This document shows, in pieces, positions 26,120-35,245 of a stretch of DNA of 64,000 bases. Source of the DNA: Emticicia sp043780375. GTDB taxonomy: Bacteria > Bacteroidota > Bacteroidia > Cytophagales > Spirosomataceae. A program made the translations under genes and the position numbers. Under the pieces are notes generated by a model. That model worked only from the letters and a program-made list of their open reading frames with translations, had not been told where the DNA came from and searched no databases. Location: positions 10,001-74,000 of the forward strand of contig NZ_JAYWCU010000115.1 of assembly GCF_043780375.1 (NCBI RefSeq). Reading direction: 5' to 3'. Every line of letters starts with the position of its first letter. Position 1 is the first letter of the stretch.

Positions 26120-27028
26120 TTAAGCCTCTACTTCTGGAGTAACTGCCGTTTCTGCAACTGGAGCTATAACTTCTTCAACAACTGCCTCTTCTGCTGCGGC
26201 CTCTTCAATTGCTGCAACTACTGCTGCCGCTGCTGGAGTAGCTTTTGCTGCTGCTTTTGCTTCACGAGCCTCACGTGCTTCATCAACAGCACGTTTTGCA
26301 TCCTCTTCTTCTTGCAATGCTGCGTTGTCTTTATCAACTTTACGCTCCATCAAGCCTTCTTCGATTGCTTTTCCTAATGCCAAAGTAATCAACGATACTG
26401 ATTTGTAAGCATCATCATTTGCTGGAATTGGATACTCAACTTTTTCAGGATTTGAGTTTGTATCGCACATCGCAATTACTGGAATACCTAAACGGTGTGC
26501 TTCCGATACTGCAAGGTGTTCACGCTTTACGTCCACAACAAACAAGGCTGCTGGAAGTCTCGACAAATCTGCTACACCGCCCAACAATCTTTCTAACTTG
26601 ATACGCTCACGGTCTAATGTCAAACGCTCACGTTTTGCAATGTTTTTTGCAGTCGATTCGTCTTTCAACATACGTTCAACAGTTTGCAATTTTTTCAAAG
26701 ATTTTTTGATTGTTGCAAAGTTTGTAAGCATACCACCTAACCAACGCTCTGTAACGTAAGGCATTTTCAAGCGACGTGCTTCTTCAGCAACGATTTCTTG
26801 AGCTTGCTTCTTAGTAGCTACAAACATGATTTTACGTCCTGAACGAACGATTCCTTTTACAACTTCTTGAGCGTCTTCTAAACAAGCAAGTGTTTTATTA
26901 AGGTCAATGATATGGATACCGTTTTTCTCCATGAAGATATACGGTGCCATTTTAGGATCCCATTTGCGGGTAAGGTGACCGAAGTGTACACCAGCATCCA
27001 ATAACTCTTTGTATTCTAATTGTGCCAT
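26120..27028 (-). CDS. rpsB: 30S ribosomal protein S2
   Basis: A 302-residue protein. The N-terminal 230 residues are standard S2: LLDAGVHFGHLTRKWDPKM, IHIIDLNKTL, VTERWLGGMLTNFATI and GIPVIAMCDTNSNPE. The last 70 residues are a low-complexity Ala/Glu tail (rich in AAAA, EEA, VVE), a common extension in Bacteroidota. It is the third gene of the rplM-rpsI-rpsB operon. The usual downstream tsf gene is missing, and the gene ends 70 bases from the convergent rhodanese gene. Confidence 0.98.
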   Translation of the reverse strand: MAQLEYKELLDAGVHFGHLTRKWDPKMAPYIFMEKNGIHIIDLNKTLACLEDAQEVVKGIVRSGRKIMFVATKKQAQEIVAEEARRLKMPYVTERWLGGMLTNFATIKKSLKKLQTVERMLKDESTAKNIAKRERLTLDRERIKLERLLGGVADLSRLPAALFVVDVKREHLAVSEAHRLGIPVIAMCDTNSNPEKVEYPIPANDDAYKSVSLITLALGKAIEEGLMERKVDKDNAALQEEEDAKRAVDEAREAREAKAAAKATPAAAAVVAAIEEAAAEEAVVEEVIAPVAETAVTPEVEA

Positions 27029-27117
27029 TTGACTAAAAATTAGTAAAGATGTAAATAAAAATTAAACTACGCAGCACAGCACACCGGACACGATAAGTGC
27101 TGTCTGGACTATAATGG

Positions 27118-27199
27118 ATTTACGAATTACGAGGTAAGATTTACGAATAAGAAACTCGTAAATTGTAATCGCAACGATTACCGTTCGTAATTCGTAAAT
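27118..27199. repeat. 15-bp perfect inverted repeat between rpsI and rpsB
   Basis: ATTTACGAATTACGA (27118-27132) is exactly complementary to TCGTAATTCGTAAAT (27185-27199). The 52-base centre contains further copies of TTACGA and TCGTAA. A smaller palindrome (ACAGCAC / GTGCTGT, 27076-27103) lies next to it. Similar TTTACGATTTACGA wording occurs near 16970 upstream of the pnt membrane gene. It may be a structured intercistronic RNA or a spacer repeat. Confidence 0.65.
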
Positions 27200-27203
27200 A
27201 ATA

Positions 27204-27590
27204 TTAACGTTTCGAGAATTGGAATTTCTTACGTGCTTTCTTACGACCTGGTTTTTTACGTTCAACCATACGTGCATCACGAGTTAGGAATCCTTCTTTT
27301 TTCAACGCTGGACGATTTTCTGCATTTGCTTCACACAAAGCACGAGAAACTGCCATACGAATAGCTTCCGCTTGTCCAGCAATTCCACCACCGTTTACAT
27401 TGATTTTTAAATCGTATTGACCAGCCGTACTTGTTGTAGTAAAGGGTTGGTTCAAGATAATTTGGAGAATTTCTGAAGGAAAATAGTCCTTCAATCCTTT
27501 TCCATTTATAGAAACTTCACCATTGCCTTGTTTCATATAGATACGGGCTACGGCTGTTTTTCTTCTACCTACTGCGTTGATAACTTGCAT
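27204..27590 (-). CDS. rpsI: 30S ribosomal protein S9
   Basis: A 128-residue protein. It starts MQVINAVGRRKTAVARIYMKQG and contains GGGIAGQAEAIRMAVSRAL. It ends with the basic FLTRDARMVERKKPGRKKARKKFQFSKR region, whose terminal SKR reaches the tRNA in the P site. This is the full normal length. It lies in the rplM-rpsI-rpsB operon, 128 bases after rplM. Confidence 0.98.
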   Translation of the reverse strand: MQVINAVGRRKTAVARIYMKQGNGEVSINGKGLKDYFPSEILQIILNQPFTTTSTAGQYDLKINVNGGGIAGQAEAIRMAVSRALCEANAENRPALKKEGFLTRDARMVERKKPGRKKARKKFQFSKR

Positions 27591-27718
27591 TTGTATATAG
27601 AATTTGAAAATATTCTGAATTAATAAAGAATTGTTTTCAGTTAGTAAGCTACGAGCATTTGAGTTAAAGAGATTTTAGAAATCTCATGTCTCATATCTCA
27701 TATCTCAATATCTGAGAA

Positions 27719-28162
27719 TTAAAGTTCAATCGTTTTTGGAGACTGAGCTGCATGAGGATGATTTGGACCTACGTAAACATACAAATTTGTATATAAACGA
27801 CGTCCCAAAATTCCTTTAGGCAACATACCTTTTACGGCCATTTCTACCACACGACGACCATCTTTTGCCATCAACTCACGTGGAGTAGCAAAACGTTGTC
27901 CACCAGGGTGTCCTGTATGACGGGTATAAACTTTGTCAGTCATTTTCTTTCCTGTCAAACGGATTTTTTCAGCGTTGATAACAATTACGTTATCACCACA
28001 ATCCACATGAGGGGTAAAGTTTGTTTTGGTTTTGCCACGAATCACATTTGCGATTTGGCTACACAAACGACCTAAAATTTTGTCGGTAGCATCAATAACT
28101 ACCCATTCCTTATTAACGGTTTCGCTATTAGCAGAAATCGTTTTGTAACTTAGATGCTTCAC
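27719..28162 (-). CDS. rplM: 50S ribosomal protein L13
   Basis: A 147-residue protein of standard length. It contains WVVIDATDKILGRLCSQIANVIRGK, KMTDKVYTRHTGHPGG and GMLPKGILGRRLYTNLYVYVG, all diagnostic. It is the first gene of the operon and is preceded by a leader of about 237 bases with several hairpins and a strong promoter. L13 binds 23S rRNA and is known to repress its own operon in some bacteria. Confidence 0.98.
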   Translation of the reverse strand: MKHLSYKTISANSETVNKEWVVIDATDKILGRLCSQIANVIRGKTKTNFTPHVDCGDNVIVINAEKIRLTGKKMTDKVYTRHTGHPGGQRFATPRELMAKDGRRVVEMAVKGMLPKGILGRRLYTNLYVYVGPNHPHAAQSPKTIEL

Positions 28163-28399
28163 AGTTTTAAATTTTTAAATGTTTGTACGTCGAAGCGTTG
28201 GCACGCCGCAACGTTTGAAAAAAGCGATTGTCATTAAGTTTCAATCTTCGTCCCCAAAAACTATAACTGAGTTTTAATGACTTTTTTCGAGAAGTTATGA
28301 GGTGTTGAAACAACACTTGGCTTACTCCGGAAACAGCTCGCCTCCCTAACTTGCAACCTCCCTCGAACAAACGGGCTACGCTACGAGGGGTATATTTTG
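28163..28399 (-). ncRNA. Structured leader of the rplM operon, probable ribosomal-protein autoregulatory element
   Basis: The leader runs from the predicted start near 28399 to the rplM ATG. It is more GC-rich than neighbouring spacers in its first part and forms plausible hairpins, for example GTGTTG/CAACAC (around 28302-28317) and GTCATT/AATGAC arms (28228-28282). A short ORF on the same strand inside it has no family resemblance and was dismissed. Autoregulatory L13 leaders are known in Bacteroidota; I could not match a covariance model by eye. Confidence 0.45.
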
Positions 28400-28405
28400 G
28401 GGCTG

Positions 28406-28436
28406 CAAAATTATAAATTTCTTTTGATAAAAGCAA
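28406..28436 (-). promoter_or_regulatory. Strong promoter of the rplM operon
   Basis: On the minus strand TTG (28434-28436, within TTTTG) and TAATTTTG (28406-28413) are separated by exactly 20 bases. This matches the Bacteroidota consensus in full. Confidence 0.75.
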
Positions 28437-28466
28437 AATCTTGCGAATTAATTTAATGTAAGTTAG

Positions 28467-28494
28467 TTGATATGAAGATAAGGACGTAATTTTG
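28467..28494 (+). promoter_or_regulatory. Promoter of the T9SS cargo gene
   Basis: TTG at 28467-28469, a 17-base spacer and TAATTTTG at 28487-28494. Transcription would start near 28501, about 55 bases before the ATG. It is back to back with the rplM promoter. Confidence 0.6.
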
Positions 28495-28555
28495 TAGCTA
28501 CTAACCTAAGTTTATGATGTCTAAAAAAAATTGTTAGACTTAAATCTACTCTCAA

Positions 28556-31003
28556 ATGATGAAAAAATATTATTTGTTATCGTTTTTCATTTCATTGTCC
28601 CAAATTTTGGTTGCTCAATGGAAAACCAATGATACTACGCCTGTTTTAGTGAGTGCTGCTTCAAACTTTCAGTATGCTGTGCTTTATTCGATTGATGATG
28701 ACGGAAACAGCTTTTATGTTTGGGCCGATTATCGCAATGATAACATTGAACTTTATGCCCAAAAGTTAAATACTAAAGGCATACCACAATGGACAAAAGA
28801 CGGACTACGAATTGGAAAAATTTTAGATAAAAATATGTTTATCTATACGCCAAAGCTTATCAAACCCGATGGTAAAGGTGGAGCATATATTGCATGGCAT
28901 CGCTTGATTGATGTAAATAAAGTAGAAAGAAGAAACTTATATGCCCAATATGTGTCGAGTGATGGAAAAGCTCAGTGGACTGCCGATGGTATAAAAGTTA
29001 CAGACCAAGAGCTAACGAGCTATGACCCAAATGACGGCGTAATAGAGTTAAATGACCTTAAAAATGATAAATTATTATTCACTTTCAATAATTATAATAG
29101 TTCTTCTACGGCAAATATAGTTTATACCAAAAAGCTGAATTATGCAGGAACGACTGTGGAAGCTGAAACGAAATTATTAGAAGGAAAAGGTTTAGAAACG
29201 AAGGTTTTGTATGATGAAAAAAACAGCAAGTTTATTGCGTTGATTAAAGATGCAGCTACTGATTATTTGTTTCAAACTTTTGATGCTATCAATAAACCTT
29301 TGATTTTGGCGGCTCCGTTTTACCAAAACCCTTTTTCGGGTATTTCTCGAATAGATTTGTTTAAGATTGATAATGAAGGCAATGCGGTAGTTGGAAGAAC
29401 ACTTTCGGGAGACAATAAAAAGATTGTTGTTGCCCATAAAGTTAGTAAAGACGGAAAATCTATGTGGGGTAACAATGGAACAAATTTAGGTTCAAATACT
29501 ACTTTTGATGTACAAGTTGTGCCAACAAGCGATGGCGGTGGAATTGCAACTTGGCTTGAAACTGGCGATAAGTCAAGACCTTTTCAAGTAGCAAAATTGA
29601 AAGCAAATGGAGATATGCTTTGGAAAAACGATGTTTTTACACCAAAATCAGATAAATCGTACTTTTTGCCAAATAAATTAATTTCTGATGGAAATGAGGG
29701 CGTTTATACTTTATGGCTAAAACCTAAAGACATTGGCTATGATTTGACGATTCAACGCATTGACGCCAACGGGACTTTGAAATTTGGTGATGATGGACTT
29801 GCGTTCAAAGATTTTACTTTTTTTAGCGATTATCGCCTTATTCCATATCCTAAAGGTGGTGTGATTGTTTTGTATGGAGCAAATAAAGAATTGGAAGATG
29901 GGCGTGGTGGTTCGGTGGATTTGTTTACTAATTATGTTACAGAAGCAGGTAAATTAGGTTTTGAAACATTGCCAGTAATAACAGTGACCGCTAATGCTAA
30001 CAATAACTATTGTGCAGGACAACCTTTTATGGTTTCGTTGACTACAACTGGTAGCACTTTTAATCTTGACAATAATTTCAGAATTTTGTTGTCCGATAAA
30101 AATGGTAGCTTTGATAAAGCCACTGAAATAGGAAAAGATGTCAGAAAAACAGTGAATGTGAAAACTACTCAAGATTTAGAAAAAGGAAATTATAAAATTA
30201 AGGTAGTTTCTACTTCGCCAATGGCTGAAAGTAGTAATGTTATTGATATTAAAATTGGTGATACAGAAGCTCCAACCATTACGTCTGATAGACTTTTGGT
30301 TTGTGCTGGTGGAACAGATAAAGTGTCATTTTCGTCAAAAAGTTGTCAAGATGGCGTTTTGAAATGGTCGAATTCTTCAACAGGAACAGCAATCACAACT
30401 GTTGTGAGCGAAAATACTACTTTTACTGCTGTTTGTATTATTGGAGGTTGTAAAGAAAGTACAGCCTCAAATTCGATTGCTATTCAGGCCAACAAAATAC
30501 CCGTCACAGCCAGTAATTCTGGGCCCTATTTTGAAGGAGAAGTATTGAAATTGAGTAGTTCGGGCGGAACAAAATATGAATGGAGTGGCCCTAATAGTTT
30601 TTCTTCAACTATTCAAAATCCAACGGTTTTAAATGTTCCAATTAGTGCAGCAGGAACATATTCAGTTAAAGTTACCGATGCAAATTGCTCGGCAATTGCT
30701 CAAACAGTAGTGTTGGTCAACCCTATTTTAACAAATGAAATACCAACCGAAACCAATATTATGATTTATCCAAATCCTGTTAGTCAGCAAGTGATTATTT
30801 CGTTTGAAGCAGAAGCAAATAAGAACGTAAGTATCGCCGTAATTGATATAAAAGGAAGAATAGTTGAGCAACGAAAACTAAAATCTCAGGGTGGTTTACA
30901 GCAAGAAATGATGGATATTCAGCATTTTATTAGTGGACAGTATTTAATAAAAATAAACACTTCTACGCACGAAGTAGTTAAGAAGTTAGTGATTGAAAAG
31001 TAG
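28556..31003 (+). CDS. Secreted protein with type IX secretion sorting domain
   Basis: An 815-residue protein. The signal peptide ends near SQILVAQ. Residues up to about 480 contain repeated blade-like units with a W-T/G-x-x-G pattern (WTKDGLRI, WTADGIKV, MWGNNGTNL), suggesting a beta-propeller. Residues about 480-700 hold Ig/PKD-like modules (YCAGQPFMVSL, VCAGGTDKVSF, YEWSGPNSFSS). The last 75 residues, starting near IMIYPNPVSQ and ending LVIEK, are a type A sorting domain for export by the T9SS. It is probably a cell-surface or released protein. The binding or enzymatic role is not evident. Confidence 0.88.
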   Translation: MMKKYYLLSFFISLSQILVAQWKTNDTTPVLVSAASNFQYAVLYSIDDDGNSFYVWADYRNDNIELYAQKLNTKGIPQWTKDGLRIGKILDKNMFIYTPKLIKPDGKGGAYIAWHRLIDVNKVERRNLYAQYVSSDGKAQWTADGIKVTDQELTSYDPNDGVIELNDLKNDKLLFTFNNYNSSSTANIVYTKKLNYAGTTVEAETKLLEGKGLETKVLYDEKNSKFIALIKDAATDYLFQTFDAINKPLILAAPFYQNPFSGISRIDLFKIDNEGNAVVGRTLSGDNKKIVVAHKVSKDGKSMWGNNGTNLGSNTTFDVQVVPTSDGGGIATWLETGDKSRPFQVAKLKANGDMLWKNDVFTPKSDKSYFLPNKLISDGNEGVYTLWLKPKDIGYDLTIQRIDANGTLKFGDDGLAFKDFTFFSDYRLIPYPKGGVIVLYGANKELEDGRGGSVDLFTNYVTEAGKLGFETLPVITVTANANNNYCAGQPFMVSLTTTGSTFNLDNNFRILLSDKNGSFDKATEIGKDVRKTVNVKTTQDLEKGNYKIKVVSTSPMAESSNVIDIKIGDTEAPTITSDRLLVCAGGTDKVSFSSKSCQDGVLKWSNSSTGTAITTVVSENTTFTAVCIIGGCKESTASNSIAIQANKIPVTASNSGPYFEGEVLKLSSSGGTKYEWSGPNSFSSTIQNPTVLNVPISAAGTYSVKVTDANCSAIAQTVVLVNPILTNEIPTETNIMIYPNPVSQQVIISFEAEANKNVSIAVIDIKGRIVEQRKLKSQGGLQQEMMDIQHFISGQYLIKINTSTHEVVKKLVIEK

Positions 31004-31120
31004 TATCAAGTGAGCAGTTTTCAGATTCCAGTTTTCGGCAAATAATCTTTATTAAAATAAGATTTGACAACTGCCAATTGAAGACTGAAAACCGCAGACT
31101 TTTAATAATAATAATTCAAA

Positions 31121-32188
31121 ATGTCTTTAAAAACGTATTTTCTCCAAGTAAAAGAAGTTACACATGAAACTTCTGACAGCGTAACGATTTATTTTTGGCA
31201 TCCATTAAGTGAACAAATAAAATATAAAGCTGGACAGTTTATCACAGTTATCGTACCAGCAGAAGAAGGTGGTAAGAAAGTTCGTCGTAGCTATTCGATG
31301 TCTACTTCGCCACATAGCGATACTTCTATTGGTATTACTGTGAAGCGAGTAACAGGCGGTTTGGTTTCTAATTATTTGAATGATAATGTGAACGTTGGTG
31401 ATTTTTTAGAGGTTCTTGAGCCGATGGGTAATTTCCATGTTGAACCAGACGCTGAAAAATCTCGTCATGCTGTGCTTTTTGCCGCAGGAAGTGGTGTAAC
31501 ACCGATGATGTCTATTGCAAAATCTATCTTAAAAATGGAAGCAAATTCTCGTGTAACGCTCATTTATGGTAATCGCAGTGAAGATAGCATCATTTTCAAA
31601 AATAAAATCGAAGAATTAGAAAATCAATATAGTAAACGATTCACAATTCACCATTTATTAAGTCGTCCGTCCGATTTATGGGTAGGGCAAAAAGGTCGAA
31701 TTAGCCAAGGAATTGCTATTAGATTAATGAAAGATGCTGATACAGATTTCGCAAAGGATGAATTTTATTTGTGCGGACCAATTGGCATGATGGAAGATGT
31801 GATTGCTGGTTTGAATATATATAATGTATCGAAAGACCAAATTCATAAAGAAAACTTTCATACAGCCATAGTCGATAGCGAAGCAGATTCAGAAGATGAA
31901 GAGGATTCGTTGCAAACCCAAATGGTTAAGGTAAAATATGATGGGGCAGAATATGATTTTGAAGTTAAACCTCACCAAACGATTTTGGAAGCAGCTTTAG
32001 ACTTGGATATTGATTTGCCATATTCATGCCAAGCAGGAATGTGTACGGCTTGTATGGGTAAATGCACCGAAGGTAAAGTGAAAATGGATGAAGAGGATGG
32101 TTTGACCGAAAAAGAAATAAAACAGGGCTTTATGCTTACCTGTGTGGCTCACCCACTTACAAAAAATGTAGTGATTGAGATTGATTAA
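31121..32188 (+). CDS. PaaE-like ferredoxin/NAD(P)H reductase with C-terminal 2Fe-2S domain
   Basis: A 355-residue cytoplasmic protein. An FAD-binding domain (KAGQFITVIV, RRSYSMSTSP near residue 66) is followed by an NAD-binding domain (FAAGSGVTPMMSI near residue 122, FYLCGPIGMMEDV near 215). The plant-type ferredoxin domain has its ligands in CQAGMCTACMGKC near residue 303 and a final Cys in LTCVAHP. This is the layout of PaaE and related oxygenase reductases. No phenylacetate genes are nearby, so it probably serves another electron acceptor, for example a fatty-acid desaturase. The linker is unusually acidic (EADSEDEEDS). Confidence 0.9.
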   Translation: MSLKTYFLQVKEVTHETSDSVTIYFWHPLSEQIKYKAGQFITVIVPAEEGGKKVRRSYSMSTSPHSDTSIGITVKRVTGGLVSNYLNDNVNVGDFLEVLEPMGNFHVEPDAEKSRHAVLFAAGSGVTPMMSIAKSILKMEANSRVTLIYGNRSEDSIIFKNKIEELENQYSKRFTIHHLLSRPSDLWVGQKGRISQGIAIRLMKDADTDFAKDEFYLCGPIGMMEDVIAGLNIYNVSKDQIHKENFHTAIVDSEADSEDEEDSLQTQMVKVKYDGAEYDFEVKPHQTILEAALDLDIDLPYSCQAGMCTACMGKCTEGKVKMDEEDGLTEKEIKQGFMLTCVAHPLTKNVVIEID

Positions 32189-32224
32189 AGGAAATAAAAA
32201 CTTTCATTTTTAGCCATAGATATT

Positions 32225-32232
32225 TACTTTTG
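32225..32232 (+). promoter_or_regulatory. -7 element upstream of the GH3 fusion gene
   Basis: TACTTTTG matches TAnnTTTG exactly, 55 bases before the GTG start. The upstream element is weak (TTTC rather than TTG). Confidence 0.4.
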
Positions 32233-32287
32233 TAATAATCTGTGGTTTTTTTGTTCGTTATTATCCCAAAAACTAAAATTTAAAATC

Positions 32288-35245
32288 GTGCTTTACAAAA
32301 ATAAACGAATACTTTTGCTAATACTTCTTTGTGGCTTTTTTGCTTTTCTTACTTCATTTATTGTTCCAAAAAAACTAACAAGTACACCGCCCGATTATCT
32401 GGCTCGGCAAGAACGTTGGGCCGATAGTTTGTTAGCAACCATGACACTTGAAGAGAAAGTTGGACAATTATTTATGATTGCTACTTTCTCAAACCGTACA
32501 CAAACGTATTACCAACAAATAGAAAATAATATTGCTGATTATCATATCGGAGGGCTGATTTTCTTTCAAGGAGGGCCTTACCGACAAGCCCGATTGACCA
32601 ACCGTTACCAACAACTTTCACGCATTCCGATGATGATTGGCATTGATGCCGAATGGGGCTTAGGCATGAGGCTAGACAGTGCCATTGAGTTTCCTAAACA
32701 AATTACACTTGGGGCAATTCAAGACAATAGTTACGTCGAAAAATTTGGTGAAGAAGTCGGTCGGCAATGCAAGCGTTTGGGCATTCATATCAATTTTGCA
32801 CCATCGGTTGATGTCAATACAAATCCTAAAAATCCGATTATCAATTATCGCTCATTTGGAGAATCACAATATAATGTTGCCGAAAAGGGAGCAATGTATA
32901 TCAAAGGCATGAAAAAATACAATGTCATGGGAAGTGCCAAGCATTTTCCAGGGCACGGCGACACCGACCAAGATTCGCATCGAACACTTCCGTTGGTGGG
33001 TCAATCAATAGATAGACTCAATGAAGTTGAATTGTATCCTTTTCGCCGATTGATTACCGATAGTGTGGCAAGTATTATGACTGCTCATTTGTTTGTGCCA
33101 GCACTCGAGCCAAGAGCCAATACGCCAACTTCAATTTCTCGAAAAATAGTTACTGAAATCATCAAAGAAAAAATGGGCTTTCAAGGTTTGGCGGTAACTG
33201 ATGCCCTAAATATGAGAGGAATTACGGCAGGACTTCAACCTGGTGAACCAGATTTTTTGGCATTTTTGGCAGGAAATGATATTTTACTTCAAACGGGTAA
33301 TCTTCCTGCGGCATTTAACCGAATAAAAACTGCCGTAGAAACAGGTCAGATTCAATTGCCAGATTTAGATGCTCGTGTAAAAAAGATATTGAAAGCCAAA
33401 TTTTGGGCGGGGTTAAACAACTATAAGCCTATCGAAATGGCAGGTTTAGGCAATGATTTGAATAGTAAAAAAGCAACAGATTTAAAGACAGAATTATTTG
33501 AACAAGCCGTTACAATTATCAAAAATCAAGATAATATATTACCTTTCATTAATCTCGACACTACGACTTTTGCATCGGTGGCTATCAGTGCCGATAATAA
33601 CAATGATTTTCAGAAAACATTAAGTCAATATGCCCCATTTAGGCATTTTACGATACCGTTTAAGCCCGCTTCTGATAAAGACATTGCGTGGGTTTTGGAA
33701 GAAGCCGCCAAATATAAAGTGGTAGTGGTGAGCGTGCATGACATGAATAGTAGAGGAGATAGAAATTATGGCGTTTCGCCCGCAACTGTTGTTTTTATTA
33801 ATCAATTACGCCAAAAAACAAAAGTTGTAGTTGTTGGTTTTGGAAATCCTTATGGCATGAAATTATATGATGGCGTGCCAAATTTGGTTTGTGGTTATGA
33901 AGACGACCCAGCTTCGCAACGAGTTGTGCCACAAATACTTTTTGGAGCATTGCCTGCTAAAGGAAAACTACCTGTTTCAGTAAGTTATGAGCAAAAAGTT
34001 GATGTTGGAATTCAGACCGAACGTTTAGGAAGAGTTTCGTTTGGAACGCCCGGAAGTGTAGGTATGAATGCCCAAAAGTTAGAAGAAATTGGTCAGATTG
34101 TGCAGCAAGGCATCAGCAATCGAGCTTTTCCAGGTTGTCAAGTTTTGGTTGCTCGTAATGGAAAAGTGGTTTATAACAAAAACTTCGGTACGCTCCGTTA
34201 TGAATTTTATGAACCAGTCAATGATCAAACACTTTATGACATTGCCTCCATGACCAAAGTTTCGGCAACGCTTCAAGCCTTAATGATGCTCAACGAGCGT
34301 GGGGCGGTTGATTTGAATGAAAAAGCTTCGACATATTTGTCCGAAATGCGTGGCACAAATAAAGAAAACATGCTGGTTTCTGATATTTTGATGCATCAAG
34401 CAGGTTTGGTTGCATTCATTCCTTTTTGGGAAAAAACCAAAGTGGGCGGGAGCTTTAAAAATAATTTTTATCGTTTTGTTAAAGATAGTGTAAGTTTACA
34501 AGTGGCTGATAATTTATATATTACGCCTGCCATTAAAGATTCAGTTTGGAAATGGGTGCTTCAATCGAAGTTGATAAATGTTTATGATAAATTAGGTGGA
34601 TTTCGATTTATGTATAGCGATTTAGGCTTATTGATTTTGCAGAAAATCGTTGAACAAATAACCAATCAGCCATTAGATGAATTTGTTGAACAGAATGTTT
34701 ATGAGCCTTTGGGAATGTCTTCGACGCTTTATAATCCTACAACAAAGTTTTCAAAAATAATTATTGCTCCGACCGAAAATGATGCTCTTTTTCGAGGCTC
34801 ACAGATTCAAGGGACTGTTCATGACCCGAATGCTGCTTTATTGGGAGGCGTAGCTGGTCACGCAGGACTTTTTAGCAATGCCAGTGATTTAGTAAAACTT
34901 TTTCAGATGAATTTGCAAAAAGGATATTACGGCGGTCGGCAGATTTTGTTTTCAGGAACAGTGCCTCATTTTTCTAGAAATTACACCCAAAGAAGCCATC
35001 GTGGACTTGGCTGGGACAAACCCGAAGTAGGAGATGACAAGCCTGTAGTAGCTATCAATGCTTCAAATAATACATTTGGACATACTGGCTTTACGGGTAC
35101 TGCTGTGTGGGTTGATCCCGACCGTGATTTAATATTTATTTTTCTCTCAAACAGAGTTTATCAAAGCTCGGCTAATAATAAAATCAATACTTTGAAGATT
35201 CGGAAACGGATTCACGAAGTGATAAATGCGGCGATTATTCAATAG
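32288..35245 (+). CDS. NagZ-like GH3 glycosidase fused to a class C beta-lactamase-type domain
   Basis: A 985-residue exported protein with a GTG start and an N-terminal hydrophobic segment. The GH3 domain covers about residues 45-380: KHFPGHGDTDQDSHRTLP carries the His-Asp acid/base dyad typical of NagZ beta-N-acetylhexosaminidases, and GLAVTDALNM near residue 304 carries the nucleophile Asp. A GH3 C-terminal domain follows to about 590. The final 390 residues are a serine beta-lactamase/PBP fold with SMTK near residue 653, YSDLG as the Y-x-N-like element and HTGFTGT in place of KTG. The fusion fits recycling or remodelling of peptidoglycan. A 17-base inverted repeat spans its stop codon. 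Confidence 0.92.
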   Translation: MLYKNKRILLLILLCGFFAFLTSFIVPKKLTSTPPDYLARQERWADSLLATMTLEEKVGQLFMIATFSNRTQTYYQQIENNIADYHIGGLIFFQGGPYRQARLTNRYQQLSRIPMMIGIDAEWGLGMRLDSAIEFPKQITLGAIQDNSYVEKFGEEVGRQCKRLGIHINFAPSVDVNTNPKNPIINYRSFGESQYNVAEKGAMYIKGMKKYNVMGSAKHFPGHGDTDQDSHRTLPLVGQSIDRLNEVELYPFRRLITDSVASIMTAHLFVPALEPRANTPTSISRKIVTEIIKEKMGFQGLAVTDALNMRGITAGLQPGEPDFLAFLAGNDILLQTGNLPAAFNRIKTAVETGQIQLPDLDARVKKILKAKFWAGLNNYKPIEMAGLGNDLNSKKATDLKTELFEQAVTIIKNQDNILPFINLDTTTFASVAISADNNNDFQKTLSQYAPFRHFTIPFKPASDKDIAWVLEEAAKYKVVVVSVHDMNSRGDRNYGVSPATVVFINQLRQKTKVVVVGFGNPYGMKLYDGVPNLVCGYEDDPASQRVVPQILFGALPAKGKLPVSVSYEQKVDVGIQTERLGRVSFGTPGSVGMNAQKLEEIGQIVQQGISNRAFPGCQVLVARNGKVVYNKNFGTLRYEFYEPVNDQTLYDIASMTKVSATLQALMMLNERGAVDLNEKASTYLSEMRGTNKENMLVSDILMHQAGLVAFIPFWEKTKVGGSFKNNFYRFVKDSVSLQVADNLYITPAIKDSVWKWVLQSKLINVYDKLGGFRFMYSDLGLLILQKIVEQITNQPLDEFVEQNVYEPLGMSSTLYNPTTKFSKIIIAPTENDALFRGSQIQGTVHDPNAALLGGVAGHAGLFSNASDLVKLFQMNLQKGYYGGRQILFSGTVPHFSRNYTQRSHRGLGWDKPEVGDDKPVVAINASNNTFGHTGFTGTAVWVDPDRDLIFIFLSNRVYQSSANNKINTLKIRKRIHEVINAAIIQ

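Noticed and set aside
27062..27280. 72-codon minus-strand frame between rpsI and rpsB
   Set aside because: It overlaps the rpsI end in another frame and is made of the inverted-repeat spacer, with no family resemblance.
28167..28436. 89-codon minus-strand frame upstream of rplM
   Set aside because: It lies entirely in the leader and promoter region of the ribosomal operon, contains the promoter itself and resembles no protein family.
31004..31120. Imperfect palindrome (AGTTTTCAG / CTGAAAACC) after the T9SS gene
   Set aside because: The arms are short with mismatches and there is no T run; it may be a decayed spacer repeat but is too weak to annotate.
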